Counted from the first letter of the stretch, positions 1-5,777 are shown. The stretch is 5,777 bases of DNA from an uncultured Aliiroseovarius sp. (GCA_938023895.1 CALJDH010000338.1:1-5777), one strand, 5' to 3'. Translations and numbers: made by a program. Notes: generated from the sequence alone by a model not told the origin.

Positions 1-114
1 CTGCATGCCGCGACGCTGGGATTTGTGCATCCGGTCTCGGGCGAAAAACTCAGCTTTGAAGCGCCAATTCCTGACGATATGCTGGCCTTGATCGAAATCC
101 TGCGCGCGGGCTGA
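1..114 (+). CDS. RluA-family rRNA pseudouridine synthase, C-terminal fragment
   Basis: The frame is open from the window edge and ends at TGA 112-114, leaving 37 residues of the C-terminus. The fragment contains LHAATLGFVHPVSGEKL followed by FEAPIPDDM. This is the closing motif of RluA/RluD-type pseudouridine synthases (LHA...F.HP.tGe...f.ApLP.Dm), which form the last beta strand and helix of the catalytic domain. These cytoplasmic enzymes convert uridine to pseudouridine in rRNA or tRNA. The catalytic Asp and any S4 domain lie upstream, outside the window, so RluA, RluC and RluD cannot be told apart and no symbol is given. The stop is 32 nt before the next start, so it is probably cotranscribed with the cardiolipin synthase gene. 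An RluA-family gene near rpoH is a familiar arrangement in alphaproteobacteria. Confidence 0.8.
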   Translation: MHAATLGFVHPVSGEKLSFEAPIPDDMLALIEILRAG

Positions 115-132
115 CCCTCGCGCGTTGCGTAC

Positions 133-139
133 GAGGTGA
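133..139 (+). promoter_or_regulatory. Ribosome binding site for cardiolipin synthase
   Basis: GAGGTGA lies 7 nt upstream of the ATG at 147. It is a good Shine-Dalgarno match at good spacing and supports this ATG as the start. Confidence 0.75.
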
Positions 140-146
140 AACGAGC

Positions 147-1595
147 ATGTTCGAGATTTCCTGGGCAGCCACCTGGGGCAGCACATGGGCTGTCCTTTTG
201 GTGCTTCTGGACATCGCAACCATTGCCCGCGCTGTCACGCGCGAGCACCGCTCGGCCGCGTCGCGTCTGGCGTGGGTCGTCGTGATCATGTCCCTGCCGC
301 TGGTCGGGGTCATCGCCTATTTCTTCCTTGGGGATACAAGTTCTGATCGAAGGTCAGATAGGAAGCTCAAGGATTTGCGGCGCGAACTTCCCAAACGACC
401 ACAAGGGGAACTTCCACAGCCCGAGCTACCTTTGCTCTATCGCCAATCTTTCGCGCGGGCGGCGTCGGTAAACGGGTTTCAGCCGGTGGCGGGCAATCAC
501 GCCAAGGTCACCACAGACAGTAATGAAAGCATCGATTGGCTGGTTGCAGATATCGACGCGGCCCAAGATCATGTGCATTTGCTGTTCTATATCTGGCTGA
601 CCGATCACAACGGAACTCGCGTGGCCGAGGCCGTGATGCGGGCGGCCAAACGCGGCATCACCTGTCGGGTCATCGTCGACGGGCTGGGGTCGCGCGGGTT
701 GCTTGCGGATCCCCTGTGGCAGCAGATGAAAGAGGCGGGTGTCGAGACCGTCGTGGCCTTTGAATTCAGGTTTGCCCTGTTTGCCGCCTTTTTCCGCCGC
801 CTTGATATCCGCAACCACCGTAAGGTCATCGTGATTGATCATGAGACGACCTATGTGGGCAGCCAGAACTGCGCGGATGCGGCCTTTTTGGTGAAAAAGA
901 AGTTTGCGCCCTGGGTCGACATTATGATGCGTATTACGGGCCCGGTGGCGTGGCAGTCACAACGGCTTTTCGTTTCAGATTGGATGGTGAATGGCGGGGC
1001 GGACATCTCGTCCGTACTGCAGCGTGAGATCCCGGTGCCGGACGGTGGGTTCCCAGCCGTTGTCGCGGGCACTGGCCCGAATATCAGTGTGCAGGGGGTG
1101 CCGGATATGGCGCAGATGCTTCTGGCCTCGGCGCAGGACGAGGTGGTGATCACGACGCCGTATTACGTTCCATCTGAGGCCTTGCAACAGCAGATTTGCG
1201 CCACCGCCGTGCGCGGCGTGCGGGTGCGGCTGAACGTGCCAGCCAATAACGACAGTCATTTCGTGGGCTTCGCCTCGCGCAGCTTCTATCGTGCACTCTT
1301 GAAGGCAGGTGTCGAAATTCACGAATTCCAACCCGGCCTGTTGCACGCGAAAATCCTAACAGTGGACGGACAGGCGGCCCTTGTTGGCTCGCCAAATTTG
1401 GACCGGCGCAGTTTTGATTTGAACTATGAAAACAGCATGATGCTGGCGGATCCGGACACGGTTGGCGCGATTGTGGCCAAGCAAGAGCTTTTCCTCAACG
1501 CCTCGCTGCCGGTGTCGCGCAAGAAGGTGGAAAGCTGGTCGATTGCGCGCCGGGTTCTGATCAACGGGGTTGGGATGATGGCACCTCTGCTGTAA
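147..1595 (+). CDS. cls: Cardiolipin synthase, phospholipase D superfamily
   Basis: This 482-residue inner-membrane enzyme of the bacterial ClsA type is predicted to condense two phosphatidylglycerols into cardiolipin and glycerol. The N-terminus has two hydrophobic segments at about residues 13-29 and 42-61, separated by a basic loop (the PLDc_N region). Two phospholipase D catalytic motifs follow. HKD1 is H224-R-K226 with D231, followed by G238-S-Q-N241. HKD2 is H400-A-K402 with D407, followed by G414-S-x-N417. Further marks are the YIW segment near residue 148, TPYYVP at 337-342 and LDRRSFDLNYENS at 418-430, typical of the second domain. The length is normal for the family (about 480). The ATG follows a good Shine-Dalgarno and starts just before the first membrane segment. 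It lies 32 nt after an RluA-family gene and 182 nt before rpoH. Phosphatidylserine synthases of the same superfamily are less likely given the membrane segments and motif spacing. Confidence 0.93.
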   Translation: MFEISWAATWGSTWAVLLVLLDIATIARAVTREHRSAASRLAWVVVIMSLPLVGVIAYFFLGDTSSDRRSDRKLKDLRRELPKRPQGELPQPELPLLYRQSFARAASVNGFQPVAGNHAKVTTDSNESIDWLVADIDAAQDHVHLLFYIWLTDHNGTRVAEAVMRAAKRGITCRVIVDGLGSRGLLADPLWQQMKEAGVETVVAFEFRFALFAAFFRRLDIRNHRKVIVIDHETTYVGSQNCADAAFLVKKKFAPWVDIMMRITGPVAWQSQRLFVSDWMVNGGADISSVLQREIPVPDGGFPAVVAGTGPNISVQGVPDMAQMLLASAQDEVVITTPYYVPSEALQQQICATAVRGVRVRLNVPANNDSHFVGFASRSFYRALLKAGVEIHEFQPGLLHAKILTVDGQAALVGSPNLDRRSFDLNYENSMMLADPDTVGAIVAKQELFLNASLPVSRKKVESWSIARRVLINGVGMMAPLL

Positions 1596-1698
1596 ATTGC
1601 ATTTGCAACTTTCTGCACGAAACCGTGAGGCAATGTGTCATCCTCTTACAATTGCGCGTTGACGTTCATACTCTGGTAATGAAATTCGACGACACCCT

Positions 1699-1726
1699 CT
1701 TGAAAACTGTGTTGTAAGGCTTATCT
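1699..1726 (+). promoter_or_regulatory. Candidate sigma-32-like promoter for rpoH
   Basis: CTTGAAA (1699-1705) matches the -35 consensus of heat-shock sigma factors. After 14 nt comes CTTATCT (1720-1726), a partial match to the CCCATNT type -10. This would place transcription initiation roughly 1730-1737 and give a 5' leader of about 40-50 nt before the rpoH start at 1778. The -35 match is good and the -10 weak. A separate TTGACG at 1659-1664 could be a housekeeping -35, but no convincing -10 follows at 16-18 nt. The assignment rests on pattern only. Confidence 0.4.
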
Positions 1727-1742
1727 CGATGTTAAGACCTTA
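1715..1742 (+). repeat. Imperfect inverted repeat in the rpoH leader/promoter
   Basis: TAAGGCTTA (1715-1723) pairs with TAAGACCTTA (1733-1742), giving 9 bp with one bulged A at 1737 and a 9-nt loop at 1724-1732. It overlaps the candidate -10 element and the possible transcription start, so it could be a protein-binding dyad or a leader hairpin. An alternative shorter dyad, TTAAG-AC-CTTAA at 1732-1743, shares its right arm. No U-tract follows, so it is not a terminator. Confidence 0.4.
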
Positions 1743-1760
1743 AACATGAGGGTAACGGAC

Positions 1761-1766
1761 AGGAGA
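1761..1766 (+). promoter_or_regulatory. Ribosome binding site for rpoH
   Basis: AGGAGA lies 11 nt upstream of the ATG at 1778. It is a strong Shine-Dalgarno at slightly long spacing and fixes the start at MSNYKNLPAP, the usual RpoH N-terminus in this group. Confidence 0.75.
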
Positions 1767-1777
1767 AGTTTGCGCCA

Positions 1778-2674
1778 ATGAGCAACTATAAGAATTTGCC
1801 GGCCCCGACGCCAGAAGGCGGTTTGAACCGCTATCTTCAGGATATTCGGAAGTTCCCGATGCTGGAGCCGGAAGAGGAATATATGCTGGCCAAACGCTGG
1901 GCGGATCACGAAGATCGTGATGCGGCGCACCAGATGGTGAACTCGCACCTGCGTCTGGCAGCCAAGATCGCCATGGGCTATCGCGGCTATGGTCTGCCGC
2001 AGGCCGAGGTGATTTCTGAGGCCAATGTGGGCCTGATGCAGGCTGTGAAACGGTTTGACCCGGAAAAGGGCTTCCGTTTGGCGACCTATGCCATGTGGTG
2101 GATCCGTGCCTCGATCCAGGAATACATCCTGCGCTCGTGGTCTTTGGTGAAGCTGGGTACGACCTCGGCGCAAAAGAAGCTGTTCTTCAACCTGCGTAAG
2201 GCGAAAGCCCGTATTGGCGCGCTGGAAGATGGTGACCTGCGACCCGAGAACGTAGCCCGTATCGCGAATGACCTGAACGTCACCGAGGAAGAGGTGATTT
2301 CTATGAACCGTCGCCTGTCGGGCGGGGATGCGTCGCTGAACGCGACCGTGTCTAACGACGGCGAAGGTGCGATGCAGTGGCAGGACTGGCTGGAAGACGA
2401 AGATGCCGATCAGGCAGGCGACTATGCGGAAACCGACGAGATGAACGTCCGTCGCGAGCTGCTGACGCAGGCCATGGACGTTCTAAATGACCGCGAGAAA
2501 GACATCCTGACCCAGCGCCGTCTGAAGGACAAGCCGGTCACGTTGGAAGATCTGTCGGGCGTCTATGACGTCAGCCGCGAACGCATTCGCCAAATCGAGG
2601 TGCGCGCGTTCGAGAAGCTGCAAAAGCGTATGCAAGAGCTTGCTGCTGAGAAAGGCTTGCTGGAACACGCCTGA
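1778..2674 (+). CDS. rpoH: RNA polymerase heat-shock sigma factor RpoH (sigma-32)
   Basis: This 298-residue cytoplasmic sigma-70 family factor directs core RNA polymerase to heat-shock promoters (chaperones and proteases such as GroEL, DnaK, Lon, ClpB). Region 2 runs from about residue 50, with the core-binding and melting segment around GLMQAVKRFDPEKGFR (85-100) and the ATYAMWWIRASIQEYI block (102-117). The RpoH box QKKLFFNLR is at 132-140 and distinguishes RpoH from RpoD and from general stress factors. Region 4.2 is a helix-turn-helix within TLEDLSGVYDVSRERIRQIE (255-274). The length is typical (about 285-300). The sequence resembles the RpoH(I) paralogue of Rhodobacter more than the divergent RpoH(II). 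The gene stands between a 182-bp upstream region with a candidate sigma-32 promoter and a strong terminator, so it is probably transcribed alone or with a start of its own. All conserved regions appear intact. Confidence 0.97.
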   Translation: MSNYKNLPAPTPEGGLNRYLQDIRKFPMLEPEEEYMLAKRWADHEDRDAAHQMVNSHLRLAAKIAMGYRGYGLPQAEVISEANVGLMQAVKRFDPEKGFRLATYAMWWIRASIQEYILRSWSLVKLGTTSAQKKLFFNLRKAKARIGALEDGDLRPENVARIANDLNVTEEEVISMNRRLSGGDASLNATVSNDGEGAMQWQDWLEDEDADQAGDYAETDEMNVRRELLTQAMDVLNDREKDILTQRRLKDKPVTLEDLSGVYDVSRERIRQIEVRAFEKLQKRMQELAAEKGLLEHA

Positions 2675-2693
2675 TCTGGAATGAAATTGATAG

Positions 2694-2726
2694 AACGGCC
2701 CTGTGCAGACTGCGCGGGGCCGTTTT
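2694..2726 (+). terminator. Rho-independent terminator of rpoH
   Basis: AACGGCCC (2694-2701) pairs perfectly with GGGCCGTT (2717-2724). The stem extends through a T-G wobble and GTGC/GCGC to a 5-nt loop (2707-2711), giving about 13 bp. TTTT (2723-2726), then CG and TTT, follows. The hairpin begins 19 nt after the rpoH stop. Read on the other strand it begins 5 nt after the PaaX stop, but the sequence beyond it (CTATCAATTTC) is only moderately T-rich, so termination of the paa transcript here is possible but weaker. Confidence 0.85.
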
Positions 2727-2729
2727 CGT

Positions 2730-3521
2730 TTAAGAGGTCAGCTGGTCTATTGGTAGGGGGCCTAGCGCGGTGAGTGCCTCTTGAACCAGTTCGCGCACTT
2801 GTAGGTCGGGACAGATTGCCTCGACCGGAAGATCAGGCAGGCGCAGGGCTATGCGGCGCCATTCATGCAGCAAAACCAGTCTGAGCGCGGCACGATCCAG
2901 AGCAGGTAGGTCGTGCAACGCATCAAGGGGTAGGCGGTCAATTGCGTTTCGCAACTGATCCGAATCCATTTGCAACTTTGGCGGCGCAAGTGTTGCGATG
3001 ACCCAGCTGGGCAGGACTGCTTTCGGATCAGAAAGATGCAGGGCGTCTGGTGTGGCGTGTGGGGCAGCGGTGCCCAGGAATGCGCCGGGCGTAAGCTCGC
3101 TGAAACCCTCTGCGATCAGGCTGTCAAAGCTTCCATCATGCTCGGCCTGTGGGGGCAGGACCAACAGGTGCCATTGATCAGGTGCGGGGCGGGCGGGGCC
3201 ATAGATGCGATCCGCCACGGCTTTGGTCTGGGCTAGTCCGTCCGGTGTCAGATGATAGACCGACCGGCGCCCGTGGCGCATACTTTCGATCCAGCCATCC
3301 TTGCGCAGGCGGTGCAGCGCCACGCGGGTGGCTTCGGGGCGGATACCGAGGGCGGACATGACTTTGCCCAATGCCTGACCAGAAACGCCGGCCGCATCTG
3401 CGCCCGGCGTACCCATAACGGTCAAATCCCCCATCAAAGTGACGATCACCGACCAGACGCGCAGATCACTGCTGTCGCGTAACTGCGCCAGAGTGTCTTG
3501 AAGCGGGTCGGTCAGTGTCAT
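2730..3521 (-). CDS. paaX: PaaX-family transcriptional repressor of phenylacetate catabolism
   Basis: This 263-residue cytoplasmic DNA-binding protein belongs to the PaaX family, whose characterised members repress paa genes and release DNA on binding phenylacetyl-CoA. The N-terminal PaaX-type winged helix spans about residues 21-95: VWSVIVTLMGDL, then LGKVMSALGIRPEATRVALHRLRKDGWIES (51-80) as the helix-turn-helix and GRRSVYHLTPDG (84-95) as the wing. RIYG at 105-108 and WHLLVLPP at 117-124 begin the central ferredoxin-like part. The C-terminal signature LVLLHEWRRIALRLPDLP (215-232) is family-typical. It is shorter than the E. coli protein (about 316), with loss mainly in linkers. The ATG follows GAGGA at 4-nt spacing; this Shine-Dalgarno overlaps the paaZ stop codon, so the two genes are almost certainly one transcript with coupled translation. 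Family membership is firm. The exact ligand and target are inferred from the neighbouring paaZ. Confidence 0.88.
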   Translation of the reverse strand: MTLTDPLQDTLAQLRDSSDLRVWSVIVTLMGDLTVMGTPGADAAGVSGQALGKVMSALGIRPEATRVALHRLRKDGWIESMRHGRRSVYHLTPDGLAQTKAVADRIYGPARPAPDQWHLLVLPPQAEHDGSFDSLIAEGFSELTPGAFLGTAAPHATPDALHLSDPKAVLPSWVIATLAPPKLQMDSDQLRNAIDRLPLDALHDLPALDRAALRLVLLHEWRRIALRLPDLPVEAICPDLQVRELVQEALTALGPLPIDQLTS

Positions 3522-3525
3522 CGCA

Positions 3526-3530
3526 TCCTC
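3526..3530 (-). promoter_or_regulatory. Ribosome binding site for paaX, overlapping the paaZ stop
   Basis: On the minus strand GAGGA precedes ATG by 4 nt (TGCG). The paaZ TGA (3529-3531) shares two bases with this Shine-Dalgarno, an arrangement that favours translational coupling. Confidence 0.7.
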
Positions 3531-5556
3531 AATAGGCGTTCATTGTCAGTAGCTCGTACTCTGCCACCAGCTCCTCATCCTGGTTGGCCAGGGTGACATG
3601 CCAGCGGACTTCGCCGTATTCGTCTGTCCTGCGGGTTTTGGCTTTGACGGTCAAGCGCACTTTCATGCTGTCACCAGCCTCGACCGGCTTCATAAAGCGC
3701 AGGTTGTCCAAACCGGTATTCGCCAGAACCGGGCCTTCGTTGGGCTCAACGAAAAGGCCAGCGGCGAAAGACAGCAGCAGATAACCATGCGCCACGCGAT
3801 CCGGGAAGAACGGGTTCCGCTTGGCCGCGTCGCTATCCATGTGGGCATAGAACGTGTCGCCGGTGAAATGGGCGAAATGCTCGATATCGTCCAGCGTGAT
3901 CTCGCGCGATTTGGTGTGCAGGGTCTCGCCGATCGACAGCTCGCCAAATTTGCGGGTGAACGGGTGTGCCGGACCTTCGATTTCTGTCGAGCCGGGCACC
4001 CAGCGCCCACCGATCGAGGTCAGGATATCAGGGCTGCCCTGAATGGCGGTCCGTTGCATATAGTGCAGCACGCCACGCACGCCGCCCATTTCCTCGCCGC
4101 CGCCTGCGCGACCCGGGCCGCCATGCACCATGTGGGGCAGGGGAGAGCCGTGACCGGTCGATTCCTTCATCGAGGTCGCGTTGTTGAAATAGAGACGCCC
4201 GTGGAAGGCGCCCGCGCCCATGGCAACCTCGCGGGCCACGTCGCCCGACCCAGTGATGACCGAGGCGACCAGCGAACCTTCGCCCTTGTTGGCCAGCTCA
4301 ATGGCGTGGGCAATGTCGCGGTATCCCATGATGGTCGAGACGGGGCCGAACGCCTCGCATTCGTGCACGATGGTCGCGGTGTCGGGGGTTTCGCAGTGGA
4401 ACAGCATGGGCTTTACGAAGGCGCCCGGGTCAACGTCACCTTCGAAATCGATGTCATCCGGGTTGCCATAGACCATCTTGCTTTCCGATCCGATGGCGGC
4501 GGCCTTCTGCAACACGTCCGTCTTCTGTCCAGCCGAGACCAGAGCGCCCATGCGCACACCCTCGGCACGCGGGTCACCGATCACCGTTTTGTCCAGACGG
4601 GCCGACAGCGCTTCGATCACGTTCTGAACCTGTGCTTCCGGTGCGATGATACGGCGGATTGCTGTACATTTCTGACCGGCCTTCGTGGTCATCTCGCGAT
4701 GTACCTCTTTGATGAAGAGGTCAAATTCCGCGGTGCCGGGCGTGACGTCCGGGCCCAAAATCGACGCGTTCAGGCTGTCCTGTTCGGCCACGAACCGTAC
4801 CGAGTTCTTCAGAATGTTCGGGTTCGAGCGCAGCATGGATGCTGTTTGGGCAGAGCCCGTGAAGCTGACGATATCCTGCGGGCCAAGACGGTCCAGAAGA
4901 TCGCCTGTGCCGCCCGAGATCAGCTGCAGAGCACCTTCCGGCAGGATGCCGCTGTCCAGCATGATGCGCACGGCGGCTTCGGTCACATAAGACGTCGCTG
5001 TCGCCGGTTTCACGATGGCGGGCACACCGGCCAGCAGCGTCGGGGCCAGCTTCTCCAACATCCCCCAAACCGGGAAGTTGAAGGCGTTGATGTGGACGGC
5101 CACGCCCTGCAGCGGGGTCGCGATGTGCATGCCAAGGAAGGTTCCGTTGCGCGACAGCTGCTCGATCTCACCATCGATATAGACTTTACCGTCCGGCATC
5201 TCGCGACGGCCTTTTGAGGCGAAGACAAATACGGTGCCAACACCGCCGTCAATGTCGATCATGTGATCGGACTGCGTGGCACCCGTGTCGAAGCTGAGGT
5301 CGTAAAGCTCTTGCTTGTGCTGACCCAATTCCATTGCCAGTGCTTTCAGCATCTTGGCGCGGTCATGAAAGCCCATCTCGCGCAGGGCAGGGCCGCCCAC
5401 ATTGCGCGCATAGTCGATCATCGCCTGCATATCCAGATCCGCGCCGCCGGCTTCAGCAAGTGGCAGCCCGGTGATGGCCGAGGCGATGGGGCGGGCGTTG
5501 GCACCCGGTGCGATCCATTGACCAGCCGCGAAGCTGGAGACTTTCATCAGGGTCAT
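3529..5556 (-). CDS. paaZ: Bifunctional PaaZ: oxepin-CoA hydrolase / 3-oxo-5,6-dehydrosuberyl-CoA semialdehyde dehydrogenase
   Basis: This 675-residue cytoplasmic fusion enzyme of the aerobic phenylacetyl-CoA pathway has a C-terminal (R)-hydratase domain that hydrolytically opens the oxepin-CoA ring. The N-terminal aldehyde dehydrogenase domain oxidises the aldehyde product with NADP+ before it can cyclise. The dehydrogenase domain covers about residues 1-520, with INAFNFPVWG (156-165), IVKPATATSYV (181-191), SFTGS (231-235), catalytic-base Glu258 in FVAEQDSLN, nucleophile Cys297 in AGQKCTAIRR and the EAFGPV block at 401-406. The MaoC-type hotdog domain covers about 535-670, with Asp567 and His572 in FTGDTFYAHMD and VAHGYLLLSFAAGLF (588-602). 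These residues correspond to E. coli PaaZ Glu256, Cys295, Asp561 and His566, and the length matches (about 680). The first ATG has AGAGGA at 6-nt spacing and is preferred over Met4. It lies 35 nt after a PaaA-like gene and 7 nt before paaX. Both active sites look intact. Confidence 0.96.
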   Translation of the reverse strand: MTLMKVSSFAAGQWIAPGANARPIASAITGLPLAEAGGADLDMQAMIDYARNVGGPALREMGFHDRAKMLKALAMELGQHKQELYDLSFDTGATQSDHMIDIDGGVGTVFVFASKGRREMPDGKVYIDGEIEQLSRNGTFLGMHIATPLQGVAVHINAFNFPVWGMLEKLAPTLLAGVPAIVKPATATSYVTEAAVRIMLDSGILPEGALQLISGGTGDLLDRLGPQDIVSFTGSAQTASMLRSNPNILKNSVRFVAEQDSLNASILGPDVTPGTAEFDLFIKEVHREMTTKAGQKCTAIRRIIAPEAQVQNVIEALSARLDKTVIGDPRAEGVRMGALVSAGQKTDVLQKAAAIGSESKMVYGNPDDIDFEGDVDPGAFVKPMLFHCETPDTATIVHECEAFGPVSTIMGYRDIAHAIELANKGEGSLVASVITGSGDVAREVAMGAGAFHGRLYFNNATSMKESTGHGSPLPHMVHGGPGRAGGGEEMGGVRGVLHYMQRTAIQGSPDILTSIGGRWVPGSTEIEGPAHPFTRKFGELSIGETLHTKSREITLDDIEHFAHFTGDTFYAHMDSDAAKRNPFFPDRVAHGYLLLSFAAGLFVEPNEGPVLANTGLDNLRFMKPVEAGDSMKVRLTVKAKTRRTDEYGEVRWHVTLANQDEELVAEYELLTMNAY

Positions 5557-5562
5557 TCTCTG

Positions 5563-5568
5563 TCCTCT
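5563..5568 (-). promoter_or_regulatory. Ribosome binding site for paaZ
   Basis: On the minus strand AGAGGA lies 6 nt upstream of the ATG at 5556. Met4 at 5547 would be 15 nt away, so the first ATG is the better start. Confidence 0.7.
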
Positions 5569-5591
5569 GTTCGAATACGGTCGGGCGGCGC

Positions 5592-5777
5592 TTACGGTGC
5601 GCTCAGCCCCAGTTTTTCAAGTTGGGTGGAAGCTGCGGCTTCCCATTCCTCGCGCAGTTCCGCGTTCGACGAATGGCGCAGCCCAAAGGCTTGCAGCTGG
5701 CTGGCGCGGGTCGACACATCCTTGCCGAAGCTTGCGGCGACGCGGGGCCACCAATAGTCGACGCTGGCTTGCAGGTC
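5592..5777 (-). CDS. PaaA-like (phenylacetyl-CoA epoxidase subunit family) protein, C-terminal fragment
   Basis: The frame is open to the window edge and closes with TAA at 5592-5594, giving the last 61 residues. It contains DYWWPRVAASFGKDVST, then LRHSSNAELREEWEAAAS and QLEKLGLSAP. The tryptophan-rich helix with a proline, followed by an r.SN.eLR...v......LG pattern, resembles the C-terminal part of PaaA. PaaA is the catalytic di-iron subunit of the ring-1,2-phenylacetyl-CoA epoxidase PaaABCE. The position immediately upstream of paaZ in the same orientation (35-nt gap) supports a role in the pathway. The match is partial: the ending after LGLSAP is shorter than the PaaA tail I remember, and the iron ligands are outside the window. 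It could be a PaaA/PaaC-family paralogue rather than canonical PaaA, so no symbol is given. Confidence 0.6.
   Translation of the reverse strand, partial: DLQASVDYWWPRVAASFGKDVSTRASQLQAFGLRHSSNAELREEWEAAASTQLEKLGLSAP

Noticed and set aside
1597..1608. TTGCA-TT-TGCAA dyad just after the cls stop, as a possible terminator
   Set aside because: The stem is only 4-5 bp and AT-rich with an inadequate loop, followed by just ACTTTC. It is too weak to call a terminator.
1599..1612. The 13-base string CATTTGCAACTTT occurs after cls (1600-1612) and again inside paaX (2967-2979)
   Set aside because: In a window of this size one shared 13-mer is close to what chance allows. The second copy is in coding sequence and there is no further flanking identity.
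1659..1687. TTGACG as a housekeeping -35 for rpoH
   Set aside because: The -35 hexamer is good, but the sequences 16-18 nt downstream (for example AAATTC) do not resemble a -10. It is mentioned only as an alternative to the sigma-32-like site.
1721..2173. Minus-strand frame of 150 codons over the rpoH start
   Set aside because: It is a shadow of rpoH, which has strongly conserved motifs throughout, and has no recognisable product.
2942..2954. TTGCG-TTT-CGCAA inverted repeat
   Set aside because: It is short, lies within the paaX coding sequence and has no T-tract or repeated copies. It is probably coincidental.
3598..5217. Long open frame of 539 codons on the plus strand
   Set aside because: It lies entirely antisense to paaZ, whose motifs are clear. 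The protein is rich in Arg, His, Val and Gly without recognisable domains, as expected for the complement of a high-GC gene with biased third positions.
5263..5757. Plus-strand frame of 164 codons
   Set aside because: It is antisense to the paaZ start and the PaaA-like fragment. No domain is recognisable and both minus-strand genes have better support.

Overview
The window looks like an ordinary chromosomal segment of an alphaproteobacterium of the Rhodobacteraceae (roseobacter/Paracoccus-like). Two things suggest this: high GC with strong C/G third-position preference, and a heat-shock sigma factor that reads very close to the RpoH(I) type I recall from Rhodobacter. No transposases, tRNA or rRNA genes, CRISPR arrays or phage genes are visible. 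All assignments were made by reading motifs, without database searches.

Plus-strand block (1-2730). The window opens inside the last codons of an RluA-family pseudouridine synthase. A short 32-nt gap leads to a complete PLD-type cardiolipin synthase (147-1595) with two HKD motifs and two N-terminal membrane segments. A 182-bp intergenic region follows. It carries a candidate sigma-32-like promoter, overlapping dyad symmetry and a clear Shine-Dalgarno sequence, and leads into rpoH (1778-2674). A strong rho-independent hairpin at 2694-2726 ends the block. This is a housekeeping and stress neighbourhood: rRNA modification, membrane lipid synthesis and the heat-shock sigma factor.

Minus-strand block (2730-5777, read right to left). 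This is the end of a phenylacetate (paa) catabolic operon. It holds the C-terminus of a PaaA-like protein (5592-5777), then complete bifunctional PaaZ (3529-5556), then a PaaX-family regulator (2730-3521). The PaaZ-PaaX gap is only 7 bp and the PaaX Shine-Dalgarno overlaps the paaZ stop codon, so the repressor is probably made from the same transcript as the enzymes it controls. In the known pathway, phenylacetyl-CoA is epoxidised by PaaABCE and isomerised to oxepin-CoA by PaaG. PaaZ then opens the ring and oxidises the resulting aldehyde to 3-oxo-5,6-dehydrosuberyl-CoA. PaaX senses phenylacetyl-CoA.

The two blocks converge at the rpoH terminator, only 55 bp apart. I see no previously undescribed system here. 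The points most worth a second look are the possible sigma-32 autoregulation of rpoH, the placement of cls between the RluA-family gene and rpoH, the PaaX gene as last cistron of the paaZ operon, and the atypical C-terminus of the PaaA-like protein.
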